In this document: positions 41,701 through 50,125 of the stretch, one piece after another | How positions within the stretch are numbered: position 1 is the stretch's first letter | Layout of the letters: each line of letters begins with the position of its first letter | DNA from: an uncultured Dialister sp. | GTDB taxonomy: Bacteria > Bacillota > Negativicutes > Veillonellales > Dialisteraceae | Length of the DNA: 64,000 nucleotides | NCBI GenBank assembly: GCA_902462205.1 | Contig: CABQAR010000001.1 | Coordinates: forward strand, 124,001-188,000 | Direction: 5' to 3' | Made by a program: the position numbers and the translations under genes | Notes under the pieces: generated by a model | Seen by the model: only the letters and a program-made list of their open reading frames with translations | Databases searched by the model: none | What the model was told of the DNA's origin: nothing

Positions 41701-42888
41701 ATGAATAAAAAAACGATTTATGATATCGATGTATCGGGGAAGACGGTTTATGTCCGCGTGGATTATAATGTTCCGCATGATAAGGACGGACGGATTACGG
41801 ATGACAGAAGAATCCGTGCGACTCTTCCGACAATCCGGTATTTGATTAAGGAGGGCGCGGCGGTGGTTCTTGCCAGCCATATGGGGCGTCCGAAAGGTGA
41901 AATCAAATCGGAGCTTTCTCTGAAGCCTGCGGCAGACAGACTGGCAGAACTTTTGGATCAGCCTGTCCAGTTTGCTTCTGATTGTATCAGAAGTGAATCG
42001 GCGGGGATGAAAAAGGCTCTTAGACCCGGGCAAATCCTTCTGTTGGAAAATCTTCGTTTCCATAAGGAAGAAGAGAAGAATGTCCCTGAATTTGCGAAAT
42101 CATTGGTGGAAGGATGTAACGTGGCAGTGAATGACGCATTCGGCGTTTCACATCGTGCGCATGCTTCTGTTGTGGGCGTCGGCAAGCTGCTGCCCATGGT
42201 TTCGGGTCTTCTGCTCAAAAAGGAGATTGATTTCCTTGACGGCGTGATTGAAAATCCAAAGCGTCCGTTTGCAGCCATTATCGGCGGTGCAAAAATCAGT
42301 GACAAAATCCAGGTCATTGCAAATCTGATGGAAAAGGCAGACGTCATCCTGATCGGCGGCGGCATGGCAAATACATTTGTCGCTGCGGAAGGGTATGATA
42401 TGGGGCAGTCTCTGCAGGATAAGGATCGGTTTGATCTGGCACGTAATCTGATGCAGAAGGCAAAAGAAATGGGATCGACGATCATGCTTCCGGTGGATTT
42501 CATGGCAGGGGATGCTTTTGCGGAAAATGCAAATACGAAGGTGCTGGAGGCCAAAGATTTCAGTGATCCGTGGATGGCGCTTGATATCGGCCCGAAAACG
42601 ATCCAGCTGTATGTGGATACCCTGAAAAAAATGAAAACAGTGGTTTGGAATGGCCCTATGGGTGTATTCGAGATGAAACCGTTCTCAAGCGGTACATTCA
42701 CCATTGCAGAAGCTATTGCAGGACTGGACGCGACCACGGTCATCGGTGGCGGTGAATCTGCCTCCGTGGTGGACCAGCTTGGCATTGAAGATAAATTTTC
42801 TCATGTTTCTACCGGTGGCGGAGCGTCTTTGGAAATGCTCGAAGGAATGGTGCTTCCCGGTGTGGCAATTCTTTCGGATAAGGAGTGA
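41701..42888 (+). CDS. pgk: Phosphoglycerate kinase
   Basis: Transfers the phosphate of 1,3-bisphosphoglycerate to ADP. 395 residues, monomer of two Rossmann-like domains: VYVRVDYNVP (substrate Asp/Asn), ASHMGRPKGE and NDAFGVSHRAHAS in the N-domain, IIGGAKISDKI and WNGPMGVFEM in the hinge and nucleotide domain, GGGESASVV near the end. ATG 41701 begins MNKKTIYDIDVSGKTV as in other Pgk proteins; its Shine-Dalgarno (GAAAGGG) is rather far. The stop overlaps the start region of tpiA. Confidence 0.98.
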   Translation: MNKKTIYDIDVSGKTVYVRVDYNVPHDKDGRITDDRRIRATLPTIRYLIKEGAAVVLASHMGRPKGEIKSELSLKPAADRLAELLDQPVQFASDCIRSESAGMKKALRPGQILLLENLRFHKEEEKNVPEFAKSLVEGCNVAVNDAFGVSHRAHASVVGVGKLLPMVSGLLLKKEIDFLDGVIENPKRPFAAIIGGAKISDKIQVIANLMEKADVILIGGGMANTFVAAEGYDMGQSLQDKDRFDLARNLMQKAKEMGSTIMLPVDFMAGDAFAENANTKVLEAKDFSDPWMALDIGPKTIQLYVDTLKKMKTVVWNGPMGVFEMKPFSSGTFTIAEAIAGLDATTVIGGGESASVVDQLGIEDKFSHVSTGGGASLEMLEGMVLPGVAILSDKE

Positions 42889-42893
42889 GGTCT

Positions 42894-43637
42894 GTGAGGA
42901 AGGCTCTGATTGCAGGGAATTGGAAAATGAATCAGACCGTTGAAGAAGCGGAAAAATTTTTCAAGGAACTGGCAATTGAGGAAAAAGAGGCGGAATTGCT
43001 TATATGCCCCCCCTACATAGACATCCCTGCTGCGCGTTTGGCATTTTCCGGCACTTTTATCAAGTGGGGGGCACAGAATGTGTATCCGGTAGAAAAAGGC
43101 GCGTTTACCGGTGAGATTTCTCCGGTCATGCTGAAGGAACTGGGCTGTACCTATGTTATTTGCGGACATTCAGAGCGGAGACAGCTTATGTCGGAATCCG
43201 ATGAGTTTGTAGGGGAAAAGGTGCGTTCCGTGATTTCTCATGGAATGATTCCTATTTTATGTGTCGGGGAAACTCTGGAAGAGCGGGAAGCAGGAAAAAT
43301 GCAGGAACGCCTATCCGTGGAGCTGGAAACGGCGCTTAAAGGACTGGATAAAGAGAAAGCAGGAAAAATAGTCATAGCTTATGAACCTATCTGGGCGATC
43401 GGTACCGGAAAGGCAGCAACGGCGGAAGATGCAGAATCGGTTTCCTCTTTTATACGGAGCGTGGCAAGGAAGTTATTCGGAGAAGAAGCAGCTGAAAGAA
43501 TACGGATCCTTTACGGGGGATCAGTCACTTCGCAGAATATTTCTTCTTTCCTGCAAAAAACAGACATCGACGGAGCACTTATCGGTGGAGCCAGCCTTAA
43601 ATCCGGAGAGCTGGAACATATTTACAAACAGTCATGA
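42894..43637 (+). CDS. tpiA: Triosephosphate isomerase
   Basis: Interconverts dihydroxyacetone phosphate and glyceraldehyde-3-phosphate. 247 residues, TIM barrel: substrate Lys in IAGNWKMN, catalytic His in VICGHSERR, catalytic Glu in IAYEPIWAIGTG, and the phosphate loops ILYGGSV and IGGASLK. I place the start at GTG 42894, giving MRKALIAGNWKMN, 8 bases after AAGGAG. A GTG at 42885 would overlap the pgk stop and its own Shine-Dalgarno. Confidence 0.97.
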   Translation: MRKALIAGNWKMNQTVEEAEKFFKELAIEEKEAELLICPPYIDIPAARLAFSGTFIKWGAQNVYPVEKGAFTGEISPVMLKELGCTYVICGHSERRQLMSESDEFVGEKVRSVISHGMIPILCVGETLEEREAGKMQERLSVELETALKGLDKEKAGKIVIAYEPIWAIGTGKAATAEDAESVSSFIRSVARKLFGEEAAERIRILYGGSVTSQNISSFLQKTDIDGALIGGASLKSGELEHIYKQS

Positions 43638-43655
43638 GTTATATAAGGAGCTATT

Positions 43656-44954
43656 ATGGCATTAATTACAGATCTTCATGCAAGAGAAATCCTTGATTCA
43701 AGAGGGAATCCGACCGTAGAAGTGGAAATGACCCTTGAAGATGGTACGTTTGCGAGAGCCGGTGTTCCATCAGGGGCATCTACAGGAATGTTTGAAGCGA
43801 CCGAGCTGCGCGACGGTGATAAAGGGCGTTATGACGGAAAGGGCGTATTGAATGCTGTCAATAACGTTAACGGAGAAATTGCTGATGCGGTTTTAGGATG
43901 GGATGCCAGTGATCAGAGAGGCTTGGATCATATTCTGATTAATTTGGATGGAACACCGAATAAGAGCCGTCTCGGAGCCAATGCGATTTTAGGCGTATCT
44001 CTCGCAGCAGCCCACGCATCTGCGGAATCAGCAGGCCTGCCGCTGTTCCAGTATCTTGGCGGAGTAAATGCCCATAACCTTCCGGTGCCGATGATGAATA
44101 TCATTAATGGCGGTGCCCATGCGGATAACAACGTTGATATCCAGGAAAGCATGATCATGCCGGTTGGAGCACCGACATTTTCAGAAGGTCTCAGGATGTG
44201 TGCCGAGGTTTATCATATGCTGAAGTCAGTGCTGAAGAAAAAAGGACTGTCTACTGCGGTTGGTGATGAAGGCGGATTTGCACCTGATCTTCCGTCTAAT
44301 GAGGCTGCCATGGAAATAATCTGCGAAGCCGTGGAAAAGGCAGGGTATATGCCCGGGAAGGATATAGTCCTTGCCACCGATGTGGCGGCATCTGAGCTTC
44401 TGGGAGAAGACGGATTATATCACTTGGCCGGAGACCATGCAGCAAAGACTGCGGAGGAAATGATTGAATTTTATGATAAACTCGTTCAGAAATATCCGAT
44501 CATATCAATCGAAGACGGATTGGGAGAAGAAGATTGGAATGGCTGGAAAAAGCTGACAGAAGCACTTGGCAAAAGAGTACAGCTTGTAGGTGATGATCTG
44601 TTTGTAACAAATACGAGCAGGCTGTCAAAAGGGATTCATTCCGGCGTGGCTAACTCGATCCTTATCAAATTGAATCAGATCGGTACTCTGACAGAGACAT
44701 TTGAAGCGGTACAGATGGCGCAAAGAAGCGGATACACGGCCGTTATTTCCCACAGAAGCGGTGAAACGGCAGACACGACGATTGCGGATGTGGCCGTAGC
44801 TCTGAATGCAGGCCAGATTAAAACGGGAGCTCCTGGGCGTACGGAGCGTGTGGCTAAATATAACCAGCTGCTTCGCATTGAAGAGCTTCTTGATACGGAG
44901 GCTATTTATGGAAGTGGCGCATTGAGCCATAGGATGAGACATCTTTCCAAGTAG
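43656..44954 (+). CDS. eno: Enolase
   Basis: Converts 2-phosphoglycerate to phosphoenolpyruvate; Mg-dependent. 432 residues: AREILDSRGNPTVEVE at the N-terminus, GANAILGVSLAAAHA, the catalytic Glu pair in the GDEGGFAPDL region, SIEDGLGEEDWNGW with a metal Asp/Glu, VGDDLFVTN and the catalytic Lys in ILIKLNQIGT, then SHRSGETADTTIAD. TAAGGAG precedes ATG 43656. Phosphoglycerate mutase, often placed between tpiA and eno, is absent here. A strong terminator ends the operon. Confidence 0.98.
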   Translation: MALITDLHAREILDSRGNPTVEVEMTLEDGTFARAGVPSGASTGMFEATELRDGDKGRYDGKGVLNAVNNVNGEIADAVLGWDASDQRGLDHILINLDGTPNKSRLGANAILGVSLAAAHASAESAGLPLFQYLGGVNAHNLPVPMMNIINGGAHADNNVDIQESMIMPVGAPTFSEGLRMCAEVYHMLKSVLKKKGLSTAVGDEGGFAPDLPSNEAAMEIICEAVEKAGYMPGKDIVLATDVAASELLGEDGLYHLAGDHAAKTAEEMIEFYDKLVQKYPIISIEDGLGEEDWNGWKKLTEALGKRVQLVGDDLFVTNTSRLSKGIHSGVANSILIKLNQIGTLTETFEAVQMAQRSGYTAVISHRSGETADTTIADVAVALNAGQIKTGAPGRTERVAKYNQLLRIEELLDTEAIYGSGALSHRMRHLSK

Positions 44955-44966
44955 TATGCAGATAAG

Positions 44967-45002
44967 AAAGAGAGATCTGATGATAAAAGATCTCTCTTTT
45001 TG
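44967..45002 (+). terminator. Terminator of the glycolytic operon
   Basis: A 12-bp perfect stem AAAGAGAGATCT/AGATCTCTCTTT with TTTTT. Confidence 0.95.
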
Positions 45003-45004
45003 CG

Positions 45005-45519
45005 TGTTTCTAATGGGACTACATGATAATAAACTAATGATGGGCTAATCATAAAAAAATTCTATACATATGGGGGGTATAGGTATTTCGACGGGAAAAT
45101 TACTGATATAGCCGCAAAAGCAGATGGTAATATTTCTCATTTACAAAGGAGGCTAATCCTTGCTTAGGAGGAGATATTCCCGATAGAATCTATTAATATA
45201 TAATGTAGAATAATAAAGAAATAAAATCAGCTTTATGATAAAAATATGAATATAAATCGCAAATTACACGCGCGCTCTGCTAATTAAAATATATTCAATA
45301 ATTAATTTATAACAAATAAAAATAGAATAATTTGCTTGAAATTAGATTAAGTTATGGTATGATGAAGTGGAAACAATAAGGCTCTTTTATAATTGTATCC
45401 ATAAAATAATAAAAAATAATAATTTTCTTTTAGGTACAACTAATAAAAAATAATAAAAAAATCAAGAGCCATTGATGAGTGGAATGTTTTTTGTTATGTA
45501 TTGGGGGAGGAACCTGAAA
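45005..45519 (+). other. AT-rich 515-base region before an orphan response regulator
   Basis: Visibly poorer in G and C than its surroundings (mostly A/T runs from 45180 on). A promoter TTGAAA (45336-45341), 16 bases, TATGAT (45358-45363) probably drives the response regulator, leaving a leader of about 150 bases. The leader carries GGCTCTT (near 45381) and its complement AAGAGCC (45464-45470), which could close a large loop. Around 45052-45174 a 44-codon open frame without a start codon (ends ...RLILA-stop) looks coding-like and may be a gene remnant. Confidence 0.5.
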
Positions 45520-46200
45520 ATGAGAAATTGTATATTGATTGTAGAAAGTGATCCCAGTGTAAGCCGTTTCATGCAACTCAAATTGGAAGAAGAAGGATTT
45601 TCTTGTCTGGTGGATAATATCGGTGATTCTGTAGTCGATCTTGCCGGACAGCGCCAAGTGGATATCATTGTGCTGGATCCTGATGAACCGATGAATGATG
45701 GCGGAAAGATTCTTGAGAAAGTAAGAGAAATAAGCACTTTGCCGGTCATTTATTTATCAGCCAACAGCAGTGTAGATGCAAAAGTAGAGGCACTCAATGC
45801 AGGTGCGGATGATTATATAACCAAACCATATGCGACCAAGGAACTGGTTGCACGTGTCCGTTCTGCCTTGCGTCGACATGAAGAACCGAAGATCATAGTG
45901 GATCCGTCCTTCAATATTGGAGATCTCGCCATTTATCCTGATCGTCATGAGGTTCGTGCCGGAGACGAGGTTGTGGATCTGACAAAAAAAGAATTTGATC
46001 TGCTTTTATTTTTGGCAAAGAATAAGAATCGTGTCCTGAAACGTGAGGAAGTTTTAGAAAAGGTCTGGGGATACGGGTATGCAGGGAAAACGAATATCGT
46101 AGATGTATATATTCGCTATCTGCGCAGTAAGATAGATGAAAAAATAGGAAAGAAATATATCCATACGGTCCGTGGCATTGGATACGTGGCACGGGACTGA
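45520..46200 (+). CDS. Atypical OmpR-family response regulator
   Basis: 226 residues: a receiver domain (1-115) and an OmpR/PhoB winged-helix DNA-binding domain (about 125-226, with LTKKEFDLLLFLAKN and TVRGIGYVARD). The presumed phosphoacceptor is Asp53 in IIVLDPDEP. The acidic pocket, normally DD or ED, reads VESD, so one acidic residue is Ser, and the loop after Asp53 (DPDEPMNDGG) is unusual. The TKPY lysine is kept. No histidine kinase gene is adjacent. GGGGGAGG lies 9 bases before ATG 45520. It may respond to a distant kinase or work without phosphorylation. It is followed directly by rnmV. Confidence 0.88.
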   Translation: MRNCILIVESDPSVSRFMQLKLEEEGFSCLVDNIGDSVVDLAGQRQVDIIVLDPDEPMNDGGKILEKVREISTLPVIYLSANSSVDAKVEALNAGADDYITKPYATKELVARVRSALRRHEEPKIIVDPSFNIGDLAIYPDRHEVRAGDEVVDLTKKEFDLLLFLAKNKNRVLKREEVLEKVWGYGYAGKTNIVDVYIRYLRSKIDEKIGKKYIHTVRGIGYVARD

Positions 46201-46201
46201 T

Positions 46202-46741
46202 ATGATCCGCCAAGTTATTATCGTTGAAGGAAAGTCAGATATTGCTCGTGTAAAGCAGGCGGTGGATGCAGATATGATTGCGACCGGAGGGTTTGCCCTC
46301 CGGTCTGCTGTTATTGCAGATATCCGAAGAGCCTATGAAAAAAGGGGAATTATTATCCTGACTGATCCGGATGGGCCGGGAGAAAGGATTCGTGCCAGGT
46401 TGAGCAGTCTGTTCCCGAATGCGTTCCATGCATTTGTACCTAAAGAAGAAGCATCTACGGAGGACGATGTGGGAATTGAGGATGCTTCGCCTGCATCAAT
46501 AAGAAAAGCACTGGAAAAAGTGAGGATCCTGTATCAGGAAGACAGGAAGGTTTTCTGCATGGAGGATATCTGGACTGCCGGGCTTACGGGAAAAGATGAT
46601 TCCGCGAAAAAACGTGCCTCTGTCGGTGCATGCTTGGGGATAGGTTTCGGCAATGCCAAACAGTTTCTGAAAAGGCTGAATCACTTCGGTATAACGCGCG
46701 AGGAATGGCAAGCTGCATTAAAAGAGTGCGGGGGAAAGTAA
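46202..46741 (+). CDS. rnmV: Ribonuclease M5
   Basis: Toprim-domain endonuclease that matures the ends of 5S rRNA. 179 residues: the catalytic Glu in QVIIVEGKSD, the Asp pair in IILTDPDGPGERIR, and the C-terminal double-stranded-RNA-contacting half. ATG 46202 is 1 base after the response-regulator stop; an in-frame start at 46172 would lie inside that gene. The neighbour rsmA is the classical partner in Firmicutes. Confidence 0.95.
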   Translation: MIRQVIIVEGKSDIARVKQAVDADMIATGGFALRSAVIADIRRAYEKRGIIILTDPDGPGERIRARLSSLFPNAFHAFVPKEEASTEDDVGIEDASPASIRKALEKVRILYQEDRKVFCMEDIWTAGLTGKDDSAKKRASVGACLGIGFGNAKQFLKRLNHFGITREEWQAALKECGGK

Positions 46742-47605
46742 ATGAAAGATGCTAATTTGGCAGATGTTAAAGTCGTTAAATATATCCTTCAGCGTTTTGG
46801 GATTCGTGCCAAACACAGATTGGGACAGAATTTCCTCATCCGTCCTGATATCGTTGCCCAGATTGCGGAAGCGGCAGAATTGGAAAAAGGAACTCCTGTT
46901 ATGGAAATCGGTGCGGGCATCGGTACATTAACGCAGGCGCTGGCGGAAACAGGAGCAGATGTGACCGCTTTTGAAATTGATCAAAGTTTGGAGCGTGTTT
47001 TATCCCATACACTGGAAACGTATGATAATGTGCAGATTGTTTACGAAGACATCCTTAAGACGGATCTGAAGGAGAGGCTTGGACAAAAGGACTGGCATGC
47101 GGCGGCAAATCTTCCTTACTACATTACGACGCCTATCCTTTTATATCTGATCCAGTCGGAATTGCCGATATCGCTGTTTGTATTCATGATGCAGAAAGAA
47201 GTGGCGGACCGTATCTTGGCTGCTCCGGGCTCCAAGGACTACGGGGCGTTAACCTTGGCAGTACAGTTTGACTGCACGGTGGAAAGAGTCGTGGATATCC
47301 CGTCCTCAGCATTTTTGCCACGGCCGGCGGTGACATCTACCGTGCTTAAAATCAGGAGAAGAGATGAACCGGCGGTAAAGGTGAAGGACAGGAAATTATT
47401 TTTCAGCCTTGTAAAGATGGGATTCGGGCAGCGCAGGAAGGTATTTACGAATGCGATGAAATCCGGTGGAATTTCAGCTGAGTTTGTGCAGAAGATGCTG
47501 GAAAATACAGGGATAGACGGAAATCGGAGGGGAGAAACCTTTTCGATGGAAGAATATGGCGTGCTGGCTGATGCGTGGTATGATCTGATCCATGCACCCG
47601 AATAA
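46742..47605 (+). CDS. rsmA: 16S rRNA dimethyladenosine transferase
   Basis: KsgA/RsmA, which dimethylates two adjacent adenines in helix 45 of 16S rRNA using S-adenosylmethionine. 287 residues: HRLGQNFLIRPDIV at the N-terminus, the SAM loop MEIGAGIGTLTQAL, and the catalytic NLPYYITTPIL. It abuts rnmV (stop then ATG 46742), with GGGGGAAAG as the ribosome site. A hairpin follows at 47623. Confidence 0.97.
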   Translation: MKDANLADVKVVKYILQRFGIRAKHRLGQNFLIRPDIVAQIAEAAELEKGTPVMEIGAGIGTLTQALAETGADVTAFEIDQSLERVLSHTLETYDNVQIVYEDILKTDLKERLGQKDWHAAANLPYYITTPILLYLIQSELPISLFVFMMQKEVADRILAAPGSKDYGALTLAVQFDCTVERVVDIPSSAFLPRPAVTSTVLKIRRRDEPAVKVKDRKLFFSLVKMGFGQRRKVFTNAMKSGGISAEFVQKMLENTGIDGNRRGETFSMEEYGVLADAWYDLIHAPE

Positions 47606-47622
47606 TTACGGATTGGACAGGC

Positions 47623-47657
47623 GGCGGTATCGGCAACGGGTACCGCCGTTTGCTTTA
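47623..47657 (+). terminator. Probable terminator after rsmA
   Basis: GGCGGTA (47623-47629) with TACCGCC (47641-47647), tail GTTTGCTTT. Moderate U-content. Confidence 0.65.
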
Positions 47658-47682
47658 CAAAAATAGAAGCGGGTTATATAAT
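47654..47682 (+). promoter_or_regulatory. Promoter of serS
   Basis: TTTACA (47654-47659), 17 bases, TATAAT (47677-47682). It predicts a start near 47689, at the head of the T-box leader. Confidence 0.85.
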
Positions 47683-47688
47683 GAATGA

Positions 47689-47895
47689 AACATAATGACA
47701 GAGAAAATATTTTTTGGACGTATATAGAGAAAAAGCGGTTGGTGGAAGCTTTTACGAAGGAAAATTTTCCGCTCTGGAATGGCCGGCGAGGAGTCGGACG
47801 GTTTGTGAACGTTATGACGCTGTGAGTTGGCTTATGCAAATTGGGTGGTACCGCGATGACTTCGTCACATAAAGGATGAAAGTCTTTTTTTATGA
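47689..47895 (+). promoter_or_regulatory. T-box leader of serS
   Basis: A standard single T-box riboswitch. Stem I elements AGAGA...GCGGTTGGTGGAAGC lie at about 47700-47740; the T-box AAATTGGGTGGTACCGCG is at 47838-47855, and the terminator at 47858-47894 pairs GACTT-CGTC with GATG-A-AAGTC before a run of seven T. Uncharged serine tRNA would favour read-through into serS. I could not fix the specifier codon with confidence. Confidence 0.93.
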
Positions 47896-47937
47896 GTGTT
47901 ATGCCAATGGGCAATTTTTATACGGGGAGCGATGACG

Positions 47938-49242
47938 ATGCTGGATATTAAATTTATCAGAGAAAATGCAGAAGCAGTGAAATTGAACCTGTTGAACAGG
48001 CACAATCCGTTTGATTTGGATGAAGTGCTTGCTCTGGATCAGAAGAGAAGAACCTTGCTGCAGCAAACAGAAACGCTGAAGAGCGAAAGAAATGCAGAAA
48101 CGAAAAAAATCGCACAGGCTAAGAAAAATGGAGAAGACGCATCGGCAGCTATTTCCGCCATGAGAGAGGTCGGACAGAAAATCTCTGCCATAGACAAAGA
48201 ATTGAGTGAAATAGAAGGCAAGCTGAACGATTTGCTGCTTCGTATTCCAAACATGACAGACGCGTCTGTTCCGGTCGGTAAAGATGACAGTGAGAATCCG
48301 GAAGTCCGTCGCTGGGGTGAAATACCCGAATTCGATTTCCCGGCCAAGGAACATTATGAATTGGGAGAGTCCTTGGGAATTCTTGATTCTGAACGGGCAG
48401 GCAAAGTGTCCGGCGCACGCTTCTATTTTTACCTGAATATGGCAGCCCGTTTGGAACGGGCCGTATACAATTTCATGCTTGACCTGCATACGCAGCAGAA
48501 TGATTTTACCGAGGTAATTCCTCCCTATATCATCAATGGCGACTCCATGCAGGGGACGGGGCAGCTTCCCAAGTTTGCTGAGGATATGTACAAGGTGGAG
48601 GGGGAGAATATGTATATGACGCCTACCGCCGAGGTACCGCTGACCAATTATTTCTCCGGTGAGATATTGGATGGCGCACTGCTTCCTGTCCATCTGGCGG
48701 CGTTGACGCCCTGTTTCCGCAAGGAAGCCGGTTCCGCGGGAAAAGATACGCGGGGCCTTATCCGGCAGCATCAGTTCCACAAAGTGGAGATGGTCAAATA
48801 CTGCAAGCCGGAGGACAGCTGGGATGAATTGGAGAGTCTGACCGCAGAAGCGGAAAAAGTGCTGCAGCTGCTGAAGCTGCCATATCATGTGGTATGTCTT
48901 TGTACGGGTGATATCGGATTCTCTTCTGCCAAAACATATGATATCGAGGTATGGATGCCGGGGCAGAAAAAATACAGAGAAATCTCTTCCTGTTCCAACT
49001 GCCTTGATTTCCAGGCAAGACGTGCCAATATCCGTTTCCGCCGCCATCAGGGGGACAAGCCTGAATTTGTCCATACCTTAAACGGATCCGGCCTGGCTGT
49101 CGGCAGAACCGTGGCCGCCATTATGGAAAATTATCAGCAGGCAGACGGAACGATCGCTGTTTCGGAAGCTTTGCAGCCGTACATGAACGGACTTAAGGTT
49201 ATCGGTCGGCGCGAAGGGTTTGCAAGCTCCAAGGGTGAATAA
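47938..49242 (+). CDS. serS: Seryl-tRNA synthetase
   Basis: Class II synthetase that charges tRNA-Ser. 434 residues: an N-terminal coiled-coil arm (about 30-100) that grips the long variable arm, motif 2 around TPCFRKEAGSAGKDTRGLIRQHQF and motif 3 NGSGLAVGRTVAAIMENYQ. The start is ATG 47938 (MLDIKFIREN), 8 bases after GGGGAG; ATG 47932 is too close. Controlled by the T-box leader above and followed by a terminator. Confidence 0.97.
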   Translation: MLDIKFIRENAEAVKLNLLNRHNPFDLDEVLALDQKRRTLLQQTETLKSERNAETKKIAQAKKNGEDASAAISAMREVGQKISAIDKELSEIEGKLNDLLLRIPNMTDASVPVGKDDSENPEVRRWGEIPEFDFPAKEHYELGESLGILDSERAGKVSGARFYFYLNMAARLERAVYNFMLDLHTQQNDFTEVIPPYIINGDSMQGTGQLPKFAEDMYKVEGENMYMTPTAEVPLTNYFSGEILDGALLPVHLAALTPCFRKEAGSAGKDTRGLIRQHQFHKVEMVKYCKPEDSWDELESLTAEAEKVLQLLKLPYHVVCLCTGDIGFSSAKTYDIEVWMPGQKKYREISSCSNCLDFQARRANIRFRRHQGDKPEFVHTLNGSGLAVGRTVAAIMENYQQADGTIAVSEALQPYMNGLKVIGRREGFASSKGE

Positions 49243-49257
49243 TCAAATCGATGACAG

Positions 49258-49288
49258 AAAGCAGTTCCTTCCGTGGGACTGCTTTTTC
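49258..49288 (+). terminator. Terminator after serS
   Basis: AAAGCAGTTCC-TTCCGT-GGGACTGCTTTTT, a 10-11 bp stem with one G-T pair. Confidence 0.9.
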
Positions 49289-49389
49289 AGTGGGCAGAAG
49301 TTTCGACGATTTATAGTATAATAAAGAAAAAGGATTTCATTTACAGATGGATAGCAACAACATATTTTCTTCGCAAAGGAGGGATGGAG

Positions 49390-50106
49390 TTGTACAGGTT
49401 TTTTCACAGGAGCGGAAATATTTTGGCGATCCTTGCATTATTTCCATTCCATGCATATGCCAGTGACGGCAATTATGTACTGGACTGGTTCCGTATACCT
49501 CTTGTAGAAGCTGTTATAGCTGCCATTATCTTTGTTTCCATTCTGGCGGAAATAAAAACGGCAGGATTTTCCGGAGGAGGCCTTGTGGCAGTTATAGCCG
49601 GAGGCATCCTGCTGGGGTCTCACTGGTATACGGGAGAGATCGCATGGTTTGAATTCCTGCTATATTTTGGCGGCGTGGCTTTCATCCTGTTGGATATATT
49701 TGTTTTCATATCCGGCTTCGGCATCATGGCAGGCCTGGTATCAATGATCGGCGGGCTTTACCTTACCTTCGGGGCGGATGTGACAGCACTCTGGGTTTTA
49801 TCAGCCGCTATTATTTTAGCAATCATAATCGGTTATTTCCTCATCGGGCATTTATCCCAAAGCAGGCTGTGGAAAAGACTGGCGCTTACGATGTCACTGA
49901 CATCTGCCAATGGGTATGTATCTTCCTATCGGGATCTGGAGCGGTTTAAAGGAAAAGAAGGCATCGCGACGACCGTTTTAAGGCCTTCAGGAAAAGTGCA
50001 GGTCGAAGGGGAAATCATTGATGCGATTTCAGAAGGCACTTTTATCCAGCCCGGTGAAAAAGTGAAGATATTACGTGTAGAAGGCAATCATTTGGTGGTT
50101 AAATAG
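49390..50106 (+). CDS. NfeD-family membrane protein
   Basis: About 238 residues: a signal-like first helix (ILAILALFPFHAYA), four or so further membrane helices, and a C-terminal OB-fold of about 60 residues (GKEGIATTVLRPSGKVQVEGE...VKILRVEGNHLVVK). It is a short NfeD lacking the ClpP-like protease domain. NfeD proteins pair with flotillins, and floA follows by 19 bases as in B. subtilis yqeZ-floA. AAAGGAGGG ends just before ATG 49384, so TTG 49390, 6 bases further, is the better start. Confidence 0.88.
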   Translation: MYRFFHRSGNILAILALFPFHAYASDGNYVLDWFRIPLVEAVIAAIIFVSILAEIKTAGFSGGGLVAVIAGGILLGSHWYTGEIAWFEFLLYFGGVAFILLDIFVFISGFGIMAGLVSMIGGLYLTFGADVTALWVLSAAIILAIIIGYFLIGHLSQSRLWKRLALTMSLTSANGYVSSYRDLERFKGKEGIATTVLRPSGKVQVEGEIIDAISEGTFIQPGEKVKILRVEGNHLVVK

Positions 50107-50125
50107 TTATTTTTAGGAGGATTCC

